The notes beneath the pieces were generated by a model. The model was not told the DNA's origin. It saw nothing but the letters and a program-made list of their open reading frames with translations, and did no database searches. From Sciurus carolinensis (lineage: Eukaryota > Chordata > Mammalia > Rodentia > Sciuridae): a stretch of DNA of 64,000 nt. The stretch is taken from contig NC_062220.1 in NCBI RefSeq assembly GCF_902686445.1, positions 112,578,643 to 112,642,642 on the forward strand, in the 5' to 3' direction. A program made the position numbers and the translations under genes. This document shows positions 12,274 to 24,099 of the stretch, in pieces; positions within the stretch are counted from its first letter, which is position 1, and each line of letters opens with the position of its first letter.

Positions 12274-12413
12274 CTTTTTTTTTTTTTTTTTGTGGTGCTG
12301 GGGATTGAACCTAGGGCTTTGTGCATGTGAGGCAGGCATTCTACCAACTGAGCTACATCCCTGATGCACAAAGTCCTGGGTTTTGTACAATCCCCAGCAC
12401 CACAAAAAATAAA
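12274..12413. mobile_element. Head-to-head pair of ID SINEs in one insertion
   Basis: The left arm (12274-12362) is a whole ID SINE in minus orientation, beginning with its poly(T). The right arm (12363-12413) is the 3' half of an ID SINE in plus orientation ending in an A-rich tail. TAAATAGAA occurs directly at both sides (12265-12273 and 12414-12422), so the inverted pair looks like one insertion. The arms can fold into an imperfect hairpin. Confidence 0.7.
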
Positions 12414-12803
12414 TAAATAGAATCTTAAATGTTTAAACACAATTAAGGATAAGTGGAATATAAAATGAAGAAAAAAGGGAACAGTGGAAAAAATGACATA
12501 TGAAAACGTAGAATGAGAGAAATAAAGTCAAACATATCTGAAATCACAAAAAATATGAATGATCTAAACTATCCAAGTAAAATACAGAGAATATTGGACT
12601 GACTTCAGAAAATCTAAAACAAGTACATTTCTACATTACTTACAAAAGGACTATGTAAATCATAAAAGTACAGGTGGAAATTGACACTATTGAAAATTTT
12701 ACCAAGCACATTCTACCAAAATGTATATTTCTAAATGCTTACAATAGAAAATTAAAATAGGTTCAAAGAAATTCAAAAGGAGAATAGATTAAAAATATGA
12801 GCA

Positions 12804-12939
12804 AAGGGACTGAGGTTGTAACTCGCTATGGTAGAGCACTTGCCTTGTATGTGTAAGGCAATGGGTTTGATCCTCAGGATCACATAAAATAAATAAATTA
12901 AATGAAGACATTGTGTCCATCTACAACTAATAAATAAAT
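12804..12939 (+). mobile_element. ID-type SINE with 11-bp duplication
   Basis: This tRNA-derived SINE carries A and B boxes ('gtagagcacttgcc', 'gggtttgatcc') and the squirrel tail 'tgtccatctacaacta'. It is flanked by AAATATGAGCA at 12793-12803 and 12940-12950. Confidence 0.9.
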
Positions 12940-13631
12940 AAATATGAGCAGATATACATTAAATAAAAGCAAATATAAAATAGGATAAGCAACACCAAAA
13001 TAATAGTACATAGACTCAAATAAATACCAATCAAGATACCACAATTAACAAGATGTTTTAAAATTTTACACATGATAAATACAAATTAAAATTAATAAAG
13101 GAGGAGAAATGGGAAAAAAAAAAAAAAACAATTAGAGAAATGCTGACTTGCCCATCAGATTTGAACAGTTTCTGCAAGCCTCTGGTAAGTAAGACAATGT
13201 GGTATAGGTGAAAGCTCAGAAAACTTTGTCAGCAGAACATAATGCAGTTCCCAAAAACAGACTCATAAATATGAGGCAACATTATATACAAAAGATTTGG
13301 AATTGTAGTCAAGAAAAAAAAAAGGGCTATATAATTAATGGAGTTGGGACAAAATCCCTATACAGAAAAATGTTTAAATAAATGTCAATATATTTGTGTA
13401 ATGCAACATTATGCATCAATGATAATGAATGAGCTATAATTACAAGAAGTAACATTGATGAATCAGACAAAGAAGTTGAAGAGGAAAATCAATTCCTAAA
13501 TTATTATAAACTGTACATAGTAAAACATTTATATAAATAAATGTACATTAATATAAAGCTCCAAAACAAGGGAAAATATATATCCCTAATATGTATATTT
13601 GTATACCAAATTATTTCTAATCTATACCCCA

Positions 13632-13655
13632 TATATAGATATAGATATAGATATA
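13632..13655. repeat. (ATATAG)n-like run
   Basis: A short imperfect run of 'atatag' units lies beside the DNA-transposon relic. Confidence 0.7.
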
Positions 13656-14144
13656 CAGGCATGTGCTATGTAACATTTCAGTCAACAATAGATGACATGT
13701 GGTTCCATTAATTTACAATGGAGCTGAAAAAGTCCTATTACTTAGTGACATTATAGCCATTAAAATGTCATGGCACAATATGTTGCTCATAAGTTTATGG
13801 TGACACTGGTATACACTAATCTATACTGTCAGTTATATAAAAGTATAGTACATACCATTATATAGAGAGCATATTTGATAATAAAAGACTAACTTACTGG
13901 CTTATGTTTTTACTATAATATACTTTTATACTTCTTTCACTTACTGTAAAACAGCATGTCATGTTATACTGGTAATAGCCTCATACATCTTGTGTTTACC
14001 ATATCTTGATTGCATCAACAGTCCAAATCAAGCAATTGAACTATACTCTATTTTTGTGTATGCAGATTCTACAATGTTCACAGATGACAAAATCACCTAA
14101 CACATTTCTCAGAATATATCCCTGTCATTAATCATACATGGCTA
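13656..14144 (+). mobile_element. Ancient DNA-transposon relic (non-autonomous)
   Basis: The left end, CAGGCATGTGCTATGTAACA, and the right end (minus strand AGCCATGTATGATTAATGAC) are imperfect inverted repeats flanked by TA. The interior ('ggagctgaaaaagtcctatt', 'ataaaagtatagtacata', 'cacctaacacatttctcaga') follows a mammal-wide DNA-transposon consensus I remember but cannot name securely. No transposase frame remains. Confidence 0.45.
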
Positions 14145-14334
14145 TGCATACATGTAATGTATACATCCCTGATATACATAACTCTAATAAGCATATATAT
14201 TCAATACATATTCCTAATATATATGTACACACATATATAGATCATATACAAACATAATCCCTAAACATAACCAAACTATATATGTAATTTAATTATTTAT
14301 TATCATTATATGCACATATACATTTATATGTGTT

Positions 14335-14364
14335 TGAGTGTGTGTGTGTGCGTGTGTGTATATG
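14335..14364. repeat. (TG)n run
   Basis: An imperfect TG microsatellite interrupted by one C. Confidence 0.9.
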
Positions 14365-14798
14365 ACACTAACACAAAATAGTTTTTACCCAAGGAAGGAT
14401 GTAGACAAGAAACCCACAACAAAAGCAACCAACTAAAATACTAAAGATGTTTTACACAGATATTCGCAAAATACTGCAAATGTCTGTTCCTAAAGTCAAC
14501 AGGAAAAGGTACACTGCTGTCTAGTTCATAATTATGCTTTTTTTGCTTACATTAATTTGATACATATTGCTTTTGTTTATAATGTGTTATATTTTTAAAA
14601 TCATTAGTATAAAACTAAATCAAGGATGGATGAAATAATACGAGACCAAAAGAGAGTTGAATAGAAATGAAAAATATTCATTTTTTAAAAGGCAAAAAAA
14701 ATAACGCAGATTAAATTGTGTCCTGCAGAAAACTGGATCAATGAATTGGGAAACACAAAAGATTCCTCAGAGAACTTAGAAGGAAAAATACGAAAAGT
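14365..14798. other. AT-rich intergenic, no gene seen
   Basis: AT-rich sequence without supported coding or repeat structure; possibly old L1-derived. Confidence 0.5.
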
Positions 14799-14810
14799 CA
14801 TGACATGGAA

Positions 14811-14952
14811 TTTTTTTTTCTTTTTAAAATACTTTTTTAGTTGTTGATGGACCTTTATTTTATTCATTTCTTTATATTTGGTGCTGAGAGTCGAACCCAG
14901 TCCCTCAAACGTGTGGGGCAAGTGCTCTACCACTGAGCCACAACCTCAGCCC
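14811..14952 (-). mobile_element. ID-type SINE
   Basis: A minus-strand copy with poly(T) at left, 'ttggtgctgagagtcgaaccc' and 'ctaccactgagccacaacc'. It is flanked by CATGACATGGAA (14799-14810) and CATGACTTGGAA (14953-14964), a 12-bp duplication with one mismatch. Confidence 0.9.
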
Positions 14953-15032
14953 CATGACTTGGAAATTTTAAGTGATCATGAGATGCAAATTTAGGATAAA
15001 AATTTTGCAAACTACATAAGAACACCAGAAAT

Positions 15033-15105
15033 GGCTAGGAATGTAGTTTAGTAGAACATTTTCCCAGCATGCAGAGGCCCTGGGATCTATCCTAGTATCC
15101 CCCTT
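15033..15105 (+). mobile_element. Degenerate ID-type SINE
   Basis: 'ggctaggaatgtagtttagtagaac ... ccctgggatctatccta' follows the ID box order with several changes; an old copy. Confidence 0.55.
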
Positions 15106-15249
15106 CCTTCTGCCCACCACACACAACATAGGGATGGAGAACGAGCCACATGAATGAGAAAATAATAGTCAAATAAATTATAAAAGTAATTTTCTTCAGA
15201 AGCTAAAGAAGGAAAACAGAATAATGCTCACCCCCATACTTGCCAGCAT

Positions 15250-15688
15250 CGTTCATCCCACAGGCTGTGATCGCTACCTTGAATGACATAGAGGATCAAG
15301 GTTCCAGATGGAATGAAGGTTGCTAATCAAGAGAGATTATCCCAGATTATCCAGCTGGGTTCAATGTAACAACAAGGGTTCTTACAAGTGGAAGAAGGAG
15401 GACCAGAGAAGTGGCAGCATGAAAAGAACCCAGCCCAAAGCTACTGGCACAGAAAATGGAGGGATGGAAGCATAAGCCAAGGAAAGCAGGTAGCCTCCAG
15501 GAGCTGGAAAAGGCAAGAATAAGCCTCCCTAGAGCTCCCAGAAAGTAACACAGCCCACCACACCTTGACTTCAGCCAATCAAGACCCTTTCCATATTTCT
15601 AACCACAATTCTAAGAAAATGAATTTTAGATCATTTAAACCACTAAGTCCATGATATTTTTATAGCAGTAATAGCAAACTGATACACT
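15250..15688 (+). repeat. Old ERVL/MaLR-class LTR
   Basis: The blocks 'gagattatcccagattatcc', 'gggttcttacaagtgg', 'aagcataagccaaggaa', 'ggagctggaaaaggcaag' and the end 'agcaaactgatacac' match the order of an old mammalian LTR. Family name is uncertain. Confidence 0.55.
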
Positions 15689-15699
15689 AAACAAGGACT

Positions 15700-16000
15700 T
15701 GAGTTAAAGCCTATTCAGACACAATAACAATCTGACATAATTTGTAAGTAAAGAACAACCCAGCAGAGGAATCATGTCTCCAGAGTTTTAAGTGAAAAAT
15801 CTGTGAACCAAGATTTAACACCAGTGAAGATGTAAGAAAGCAACAGAAATAATCTTTGAGATCATCAAGAAATCAGGAAGTATAGCACCTTCGAAATTTA
15901 AGACTATTCATTTGTCCATAGATTGGCCTAGAGAAAAACAAAAGTCAAAAAAGAAGGAAAGAGAACCCCTCTATATACAGAAATAATATTAACCATTAAA
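15700..16000. other. Intergenic, no gene seen
   Basis: No gene or confident repeat recognised. Confidence 0.5.
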
Positions 16001-16515
16001 ACTAGTTAAACACAGTTAAGTTTAACACAATTGTTAAAACTATATGATAATTTGTAAAATCGGCTCTGCCGAACTAGTTTATAAGCTCCCACTAGACCTC
16101 ACGGCTCTTCACGTGGTGAAGACATTACTAAGACTACAACACAGCACTTTTCAGCTGACAAAAATCTTATCACTCTCTCCTTCTCATGTAACCACTCATT
16201 ACTGCACACCCTGAACCCTGCCACTCTCCCATCCTGACCAACAGCAGGAGCCTCATGACTTGCACCTCAGTTAGGGGATATTCCTTTCCTTGCTTGGATG
16301 TATTAGAGACTCTTGTTGAGAACCCTGACCTGATATTGGCTGTTGATAGGTACTACCTCAAAGCTGAACCTAGAGGTTTTCAAGTAGAATATGTCATCAG
16401 AAATGTATCCTTCCTTCAAAATGCAGTCTTCTAAGGTAAAATCACCACCAATGAACAATTTATTGTACTTACGAGAGCTTCTCAATTAACCAAAACTAGA
16501 GAGTTTTGCTTCATG

Positions 16516-16558
16516 CTTAACAGGCATGCTTATGGGGGTCTTAACAGGCATGCTTATG
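16516..16558 (+). repeat. 24-bp-period tandem duplication
   Basis: CTTAACAGGCATGCTTATG occurs exactly at 16516-16534 and 16540-16558, separated by 5 bp, inside the retroviral remnant. Confidence 0.9.
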
Positions 16559-16959
16559 AGGTAATCCATGACTTCGAGATGCTTTGAATGAAGTTGTTTC
16601 TCACCTCTGCTGGAAGCCCAATCAAACACAGACAGCATGCTAAAGAACTTTGGATTTCTACTTCATTAAAGATGTGGTTATCATCAAGGTTGAGACTCAT
16701 GTAGAAAAGGATAATATGAAACTAAAACAAGTGTTCTGTATGATCATTATGCCAAACAAGCCTCCTTAACCAAGGTTATGATTCTAAATAAACTCTCAAA
16801 GGAAGAAAATTCCTGGAAGGATTCCAGAGGCAACTATAAAATGTCAATATTTAGCTCCTAGTTTTGAAAAGGAAAAAATGAAAAAAAAATCTGATTGATC
16901 CTTCACTTGATAACCTCTGATTCTCTCAACACAGCTGCTTGGTAGCACTAGATGACTTC

Positions 16960-17480
16960 AAATATTAACTAAGTTTCTCCATGAAACTACCCATCATGAA
17001 ATAGACAAGTTGGTTAGTGTCTTGAGTCAACACTGGCGGATAAACTTTAAAAAGAAAGCTGAGGTCATTCTCAGGTCATGTGTCCCCTGTCAACAACATC
17101 ATCCTGGAAAACCTGTAAAAAGATGAGGCATGGCCAAGACCTGAAGTCTCAACCCTTTGAAAACCTTCAGATGAATTTTAGCTAGCTTCCAATCTCCAAG
17201 GGATTTTATACGTTTTAGTTATTGGATGTTTATTTTCAGGGTGGATTGAAACATTTCCTTGATGAAAAGTTACTGCCTTTTCAGTAACTAAAAACCTATT
17301 TGATTTTGTGTTTCCAACATGGGACATCCCTACTCTTATGTCAAGTGATTGAGAATTGAAAACACACATATTATGGAAAATATTACTTTAAAACTCTATG
17401 TTACCCCTTACTGAAAAAACTACACTGTCCTTATCACCCACAATCTTCTGGAAAAGTTGAGAGGACCAAGATCATCCTTC
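16960..17480 (+). pseudogene. Retroviral integrase remnant
   Basis: The HHCC zinc-binding domain lies at 16980-17090 and the end of the catalytic core at about 17432-17480. In a live retrovirus this enzyme joins viral DNA to host DNA. Stops between the two parts and a frame change show long decay. Confidence 0.6.
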
Positions 17481-18478
17481 AATTAAAATTGCCAAAACTC
17501 TCAGAAATCCTTTGACCAAAGACACTCCCACTATCAATTGGGAACACATTGATAATCTTTCTCTAAATTAATGATTGGGAGGGCCACACATTAAGAGATT
17601 TCATCTCGATTTTATTGAGTGCTGTATTATGCCATCTATCACCTAATTCCCATGATTAAAACCTTGTCAATCCCAGTTTTATTAAAATAGAACTTATTTC
17701 ATTAAGATTGATCCTCATGCCCCAAGGCAGTTGTTTTCTTGGCCCGGGTTGGGTAATTAGAGTACCTGGTTTTGAAGCACATTATAGAGGCTGGTAATGA
17801 CTCATATTTTTGTCATAGTGATCATAACGCTAGTCCGTTGAATTTTATCCAAAGATGTAAATGTTTCTCTGCAGCCATTCTCTCATCAGATGATCCTTAC
17901 GAAGGTACAACAATTAAAGGTCAAGAAGGTCTTGCAATGAAGTTGATGATGGATGATTAGACAATCTCCAAGCAGTGAAAATCTGCATCGCTAGTTCTCC
18001 CTAAATTGATCATTTTCTCACAAACCAGATAATGCCCCAGAGGACAAGAGACTGAATATACAAATGACAAAGAGCAGACCTTATATATAAGTAGAATTCT
18101 TAACCACAAACTACCACGACATGTCTGAAAAACCAATACATGATATACAACCAGCTCAGGAGCTAGCCTATTGCTAGTCAGACTTGTGGGAAATTAGAGA
18201 GGTATCTCTAATAACAGTCCAAGAAGCCAAACAATAGTTACCATAACAATCATCTCAGGATGACCTGGATTTAACTAATAACTGATGACTCCCTTAGTTT
18301 TGTCCCACTTCTGAAAACCAACAAGAGAAAGTCAATACCCACTTCTACTTAGCCCACCTACTGCTTTCCTATGCCAGGAGACTTCAATCAGGGCCCATCC
18401 AATGCTTTCTTTTTTTTCTAACTCTAAAGTGTCCCCATTCTTCTGCCTGCTTTTTTAGTTTGTCAAAATGTAAGAGAC

Positions 18479-18684
18479 AGCTGGGAGCAGTGGCACATGC
18501 CTGTAATCCCACTGGCTCAGGAAGCTGAGGCAGGAGGATTTTGAGTTCAAAGCCAGCCTCAGCAAAAGCGAGGTGCCTAAGCAACACAGTGAGACCCTGT
18601 CTCTAGACAAAATGCAAAACAGGGCTAGGGATGTGGTTCAGTGATTGAGTGCCCCTGAGTTCAATCCCTGGTAACCCCCACCCA
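18479..18684 (+). mobile_element. B1-dID type dimeric SINE
   Basis: A 7SL-derived left part ('gcctgtaatcccactggctc', 'gaggcaggaggatt') is joined to an ID-derived right part ('ctagggatgtggttcagtga'). It is flanked by AAAATGTAAGAGAC (18465-18478) and AAAATGCAAGAGAC (18685-18698). It interrupts the retroviral 3' region. Confidence 0.9.
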
Positions 18685-18699
18685 AAAATGCAAGAGACC

Positions 18700-18790
18700 T
18701 GACTGACCCCCTTGTATATAACAAACTCTGAATAAATAGCTTTTGCTTATTCTCATTTGGTCAGTCTCCATTTATTTCCACAGTGCAAAA
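18700..18790 (+). repeat. Probable retroviral 3' LTR end
   Basis: 'cttgtatataacaaactctgaataaatagcttttgc' (read in two parts: a TATA-like TATATAA and an AATAAA signal) resembles the promoter and poly(A) zone of class I LTRs. It is the last recognisable part of the provirus. Confidence 0.45.
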
Positions 18791-18799
18791 CATTAATTC

Positions 18800-19655
18800 C
18801 TTGACATGTGTCCTTCTGCACAGGGCACCTGGCAACATGGCAGCTGGTTTCTCACAGAGCAAGTGACTAAGAGAGAAAGAGAATACAGTTAAAGATAGAA
18901 ACCATAGTATTTGTGTAACCTAATCTCACCAGTGACATTCCACCATCTTTGCTGAGTTCTACTCCTAGAAATGGGTTACAATCCATTCAAGAGAGAGGAT
19001 TACATAGGGTGGATGGCAGGGAGATTTGCCATCCACCACACTTAGTGTGCTAAGGTACTTGCTACTGCCCAGTAAATATGTATATTACTTGTTGCCTATT
19101 TTATAATGCTGGCTCTTTCTTTTGTTTTTGTCATTTTAATTTTTAATATAATTTTCCACATGATTAATTTGAATCTCCATTGTATTTACCATTTGTTAAT
19201 TGTAATTTTCCTTTTATCTGCTGTCAGAGATCGATACATATGATGCTGCTATGTTTTAAAACCAGGGGCCAGCTATTTTCCCTCCATGAAACTCTGTGTC
19301 ATTATTGCAGTGAGACTATCTCATTTTACAAGAGAATGCCTTTAAAATAGATTCATTTCCCCACCCCTTGATTCTCTCAGTCCTCTCTGCCCCACCCTAG
19401 GCAACTCAAAATTCTTTCTAATCTGTTAGAAACTTTTTACAATTTCCTTAGCTTGTCTCTCTGTTTCAAAGAGTAGTCATTTGCACTTATATTTCCTATT
19501 GCTAGCATGTTCAGTCTTCTCAGTTTGGCATGTGCATGTGCGCATGCTCAAACACACACATGCACACAAACACACACACAATCAATTCCAGGTTCATTTT
19601 CCCACTACTATTTATTCTTTATTCAATCTTCAATCTTAAAGTCTCTGTTCTATTG
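18800..19655. other. Intergenic, no gene seen
   Basis: No supported gene. A CA-rich patch ('cacacacatgcacacaaacacacacac') lies at about 19552-19580. The small ORF across it is composition-driven. Confidence 0.5.
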
Positions 19656-19659
19656 GTTT

Positions 19660-20290
19660 GTTTTTATGTTTTCCACTTTTTACTGATGTATAACACATAT
19701 TTTCACGGTGCACAAATCAAAATGACCCATCCAGTGAATGATCAAAAAGTGAACACATTCCTGCAACCTACACTATTCAGAAAATAGAATATTGACAAAC
19801 ATTCCAGAAACTCCCATTATATTCTTCCTCAACCCAAAAAGTAACCAACATGCTAATTTCTTAACACTGGAGATAGGATCGTCAGGCTGTAACTTTTATT
19901 ATATCCAAGGAATACTGCAACATTAGTCTCCTAAGGCTGACCTCCTTCCCTCAAGATTGTTTGTGAGATTGATCCAGGAGCTCTAATTCATTCATCTTAA
20001 TTTATAAATAGTATTTCCTCCAATGGGTACCACAATTTATTTATTAATCTACTCATGATAAACATTTCAGTTGTTTCATATTTGAATATATTACAAATGA
20101 TGGTGCTATAAATATTTTGTATATGTCTTTTGGTGCCTGTGGGTGTGAACTTCTGTCTGGTCTATATGTAGAAGTTAAATTACTAGTTCACAGGGATTTA
20201 AAAAAAAATCTAACAGATCGTTCCCATTTCTATTAGTCATACCTCTTTACTACCAGCAGTATACAAAAGGTCCCTGTTTCATTTGGTTTC
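19660..20290 (-). repeat. Old L1 fragment (3' part)
   Basis: 'actgatgtataacacatatt', 'tgtttgtgagattgatcca', 'accacaatttatttattaat' and 'atgtcttttggtgcc' follow the reverse complement of an ancient L1 3' region. Confidence 0.6.
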
Positions 20291-20299
20291 TTTTATTTA

Positions 20300-21610
20300 G
20301 TTGGTATTTGTTAAGGCTAATAAAGACTCACTTGAATATTGTCACCTAAAATAAGAATTTCAGAATTCCAAACTATAATTACGTATCATAACTTTACCAG
20401 TATTTTCAAAAAAACAGATTCCTGAACTCATACTTCATGTGCCTAGTTCAGTGTTGAACACTAGGAACAAGGTCAATCAGCAAATCCACAGAGCCAGACA
20501 CCACTGTGTCCAGATGATGATTGCCACCTGGAAGATCATTTATTTTTTCTTTCCCACAACATTTCAATAATACTTTTAACACTTAAACTCTAGCAGACCC
20601 TAGAAGTTTAATGAAGAAGGCTATATTCTTACAACCAAAATTACTGGGTCATAATGATCCTTTTATTTCAACAATTTTCACAATGAGAATGAATGGTTAA
20701 TGAATCATTGACTTGATTTGTATATGAGCAATTCAGAAAATGGTCAAAAATATCAAATGAATTCTTCAATAGTTCACTCAGTCACAGTTGTCTTAGCCAG
20801 TCTCATTTATTTATTTTAGCTGACTGCAGCCACTCTCATTTTCTGTGACTTCTGTTTAGTGCAGAATTTGACTTATTTGTGCACTTGCTTGTTTGCTCTG
20901 AGTTTCCATATGGATTCTACAGCTCTGCGCCAATACTCTGCCAGAAGCAGAGGAGAGCAAGATGAAGGAGAGGACTGCACACTTCCTTTTAAAGATGGAC
21001 AGGTATGGCATTTGATTTTACTCTCCTCCCCAGGCCCTTCAAAAACAACCCAAACACATGAAAGAGAGAGGGAAAAACACCATTTGTGTGAAATGAAGAA
21101 ATTGATAAACATCATGCAAAAAACAGTGAAGCCCACTTACCAACAGGACAGAGATTTGAGTGGATTTGAGCCTAGCATGGAGTCACAAATGTTATCAGGT
21201 CCTGAGGACCACAGCATGTCCCCATAAAACCCTATTTCCACACCATGTGATGTTGGGAGAGACACAGCTATATCAACTTTACAGTTCTATTGCCTTCTGG
21301 AGGAGAAAGCCTACCAGAGGTAAATGACACGTTTCTTAAGAACAGAACTGGACAAAGTAAATAAAATATTCAAAGACTCAAGAAGGTCTTCCAAAATAAA
21401 GAAATACTTGATAATGCACACTAACCCAGAATAAACACATTTAGGAAAATCCACAGCAAGATCAAACCAGTGAAATTACTGTATTTCAAAATATATAGAA
21501 TGTAAATATCCAGGTAAGAAAAGTAATTTGCATCATGGGTGTAAGGTCAAGTTTGCTACAATAACAAACTCTGCCAGAAGAAAATGGAGCAATCCCTGAT
21601 GGGAGTATTA
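20300..21610. other. Intergenic, no gene seen
   Basis: No gene supported. A 122-codon frame at 20859-21227 opens with GTG, has no recognisable domain and is treated as chance. Confidence 0.5.
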
Positions 21611-21619
21611 TTTGTTATT

Positions 21620-21705
21620 TTATTTTTTGGTGATGCTGGGAATTGAACCCAGTATCTTATGTGTGCTAATAAGTGCTCTACCATTAAACTACACTCCTAC
21701 CTCCC
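21620..21705 (-). mobile_element. ID-type SINE, old
   Basis: 'ggtgatgctgggaattgaac' and 'gtgctctaccattaaactac' are diverged ID boxes in reverse orientation. Confidence 0.75.
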
Positions 21706-21979
21706 TACCTGACTTTTTACATAAGTCAAGTTGTCCTTCAAGTAGAAAGGCCACAAATATTCACAAATGTGGAAAAATAGAGGAACCATAGCATCAATAT
21801 TTTTTAAATAATAATATTTTTAAATACAAAGCACAACCACAAAAATATTTAAGAAAATTTCTCCATCAATCAAAATGCAATGTTCATGGTATTGAACATT
21901 CAAGCCACTTGAATATAAAAACTACAGAAAATGATAATCATAAATAGTGATTATAGGAAAGAATAGAAAGTCTATTTCC

Positions 21980-22790
21980 GTGGGCATTTAAAAATGCTAT
22001 ATGATAATACCAAATGTTTGCCAGGATACAGGGAAATTTGATCATTCATACATTGTGGGTGGGAATGTAAAACAGTATAGCTACTCTGGAATATAGGAGT
22101 TTCTTACAAAACTTAACATGCTTATCATTCAACCCAACAATTGCCCTCTTAGTTGTTTATCCTATGGAAATGAAATCATGTTCACTGAAAAGCCTGTACT
22201 TGAATATGCATATAAACTTTGTGATAATTCAAAGCTGGAAAGTACCCAAGTGTCCATCAGCAGCTGACTAGTTAAACAGTGATACACTTATATCATATAA
22301 AAAGGAAGAAATTACTGATAACAACAACTTAGATGAATCTCAGAAGATTGTGTTGAGTGGAAAAAGGCAATATCAAAAGGTTACATAATACATGGATTGA
22401 TCTATGTCACAGCCTTGAAATAACAAATTGACAAAGATGGAGAACAGGTTCTTAATGCCAGAGTTGAAGAATCTTTGCAATGGAATTTTTCTGTTCCATG
22501 GTGGTCACACAATCTACACATGAGATAAAACTGCCTAGAACTAAACATACGCACACATACACACACACAAATGCATAAAAAACTGGTGAAATCTGAATCA
22601 TGTTGATGAGTTGAATCTTTGTTGATCTCTGGTTTTGATTTTGCATTATGTAATGTACATATGCAGTATGTTATCTTTAAGGAAACTGGTTAAAGGGTAT
22701 ACAGGATCTCTCTGTTATTTCTTTGTAGATATAAATCTACAAATAACTCAAAATTTTTAAAAAATTGAAACAAAAAATTTAAAATTAATG
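21980..22790 (+). repeat. Old L1 3' end
   Basis: 'ttgtgggtgggaatgtaaaa', 'gtgtccatcagcagctgac' and the terminal 'gggtatacaggatctctctg ... caaataactcaaaatttt' match the ORF2 end and 3' UTR of an ancient plus-strand L1. Confidence 0.65.
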
Positions 22791-22799
22791 TAAATAAAA

Positions 22800-24095
22800 A
22801 TTGAGGGTGATAGGAGAAGAAATAACTAAAGTCAAATATTGAAACTTTTCACTAACCAAAGAGTCGTTTTGGTTTTTTAAAGTCTTTTTATAAACTTTGC
22901 TTAAATTTAAAAAGATAATTTAGAATTTTGATAAAAATTAAATTCAGTTCTGTTAATTTAACTTTGTTTTCCTAAGTTCAAGTAGAATTAAATTCGAAGT
23001 AAGTTACTTGAAAATAACATATGTAATTGAATTTTATTTTTCTAAAATTAGTTCTATTCATCCTACACATTGAGGGGTATGTGCAACTAATGTCAAAAAT
23101 GGCTACTTCCTATTAGTAAGGTTTTAGGTAAAACGTTTAACTCTCTTTTCTGTATGTTTTTCACGTTGTCTGTTTTTTGTTTTTTGTTTTTTTTTTTTTT
23201 TTAATTGTGGATGTGTGCTATTTTAAATCTTAAACAAACAATGACAAAAATCAAACAAATGAACCACCAATAAAAGAGCAGTGTTTGACCTTGAGGAGGT
23301 CATCGTCCAGTATGATGACAAGCAGGTAAACAAAAGATTTAAAAGGAAGGTCAAAGTCTTCACAAAGCACAAAGAAGGAAGAGGCCAGTGCTGCCTAACG
23401 TGGGAATAAAAGAGACTGCCCAGGGGCAATGAAACATGTATAAGACTGTTTTTTAAAACATTCATTTCTTGGTAATTTTACAAGTTCTGGCTGGAAAAAG
23501 CACACTACACACTACGGTAAAAACTGTTTCAAGTCAGACTTTCCACTGTAAAATCCACTTTGGTTGGTTTTGATAACTTATTGACATGACTTGTAAAAGG
23601 TGAGAAACCGTAGGTGGAAAAGCATTGATTTGGAGGCCAAGATGTTGGCTATTTATTTTAATGATTGTTTAAATAAGTAGACCCTTACTTAAATAAGAGA
23701 CTTTTCAAATATTCCTTTTCATCTCTTCAATAGCCATTTTCTTTGTGTCTTTGTAGAAGGTGTTACTGTCGTAAGCTAACTTCTGCAGGGTGCTGGTAAC
23801 ATATTTTTTTTCATCTATATATGTAATAAAGAGCTTACAGATGTTTAATTTTCATAATTAGTTGGAAATTTTCCCAAACAATGTTGGAGCAGGTATTAAT
23901 TTGTCCCTTTATCTTAATCTCTGAATATACAATTCAAACAATTTTACTCTGGACTTGGTGCCACATCAAAAACTCTTACTAGCAAGAGTACATCATCTAA
24001 ATCTTCCCCTGAATCTACATCTAATATTTGTACAGTTGACTGTGCATGACACTGTCTATTTACAAGGCTTAATTATGTAATAACATAATTGACCA
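22800..24095. other. AT-rich intergenic, no gene seen
   Basis: AT-rich, with a poly(T) near 23190-23203. The palindrome AATTATGT-AATA-ACATAATT lies at 24071-24090. No gene is supported. Confidence 0.5.
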
Positions 24096-24099
24096 TCAT

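Larger units (their letters stand above)
10900..13620 (+). repeat. Old L1/HAL1-like LINE fragments
   Basis: Blocks at 10930-11100 ('aataggagttccagacaaa'), 11680-12160 ('ggacttctcaacaataa', then 'ctacactaaaggaacttct'), 12440-12800 and 13130-13620 resemble, in order, ORF1-like and 3' regions of ancient plus-strand L1/HAL1 elements. The stretch 11110-11640 looks like a separate insertion with no family I can name. SINEs at 12274-12413 and 12804-12939 interrupt the element. Family name is from memory. Confidence 0.5.
16000..18790 (+). mobile_element. Decayed class I endogenous retrovirus (pol region)
   Basis: An integrase-type zinc-binding signature (His codons at 16980 and 16992, Cys codons at 17079 and 17088, all in one frame) is followed about 350 bp on, in another frame, by a tyrosine-histidine-proline-glutamine stretch (from 17432) typical of the gammaretroviral integrase core end. 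An RNase H-like stretch may lie near 16315-16400. The frame changes repeatedly and stops are frequent, so nothing can be expressed. A tail with AATAAA (18730-18780) looks like a 3' LTR end. The 5' limit, gag and env are not clear. Confidence 0.6.

Noticed and set aside
12804..12939. tRNA gene-like A and B boxes
   Set aside because: They belong to an ID SINE with duplication and tail; no tRNA cloverleaf gene is expected there. The same holds for the other ID copies.
20859..21227. 122-codon plus-strand ORF
   Set aside because: It opens with GTG, has no recognisable domain, overlaps an ORF on the other strand and shows no exon or retrocopy features.
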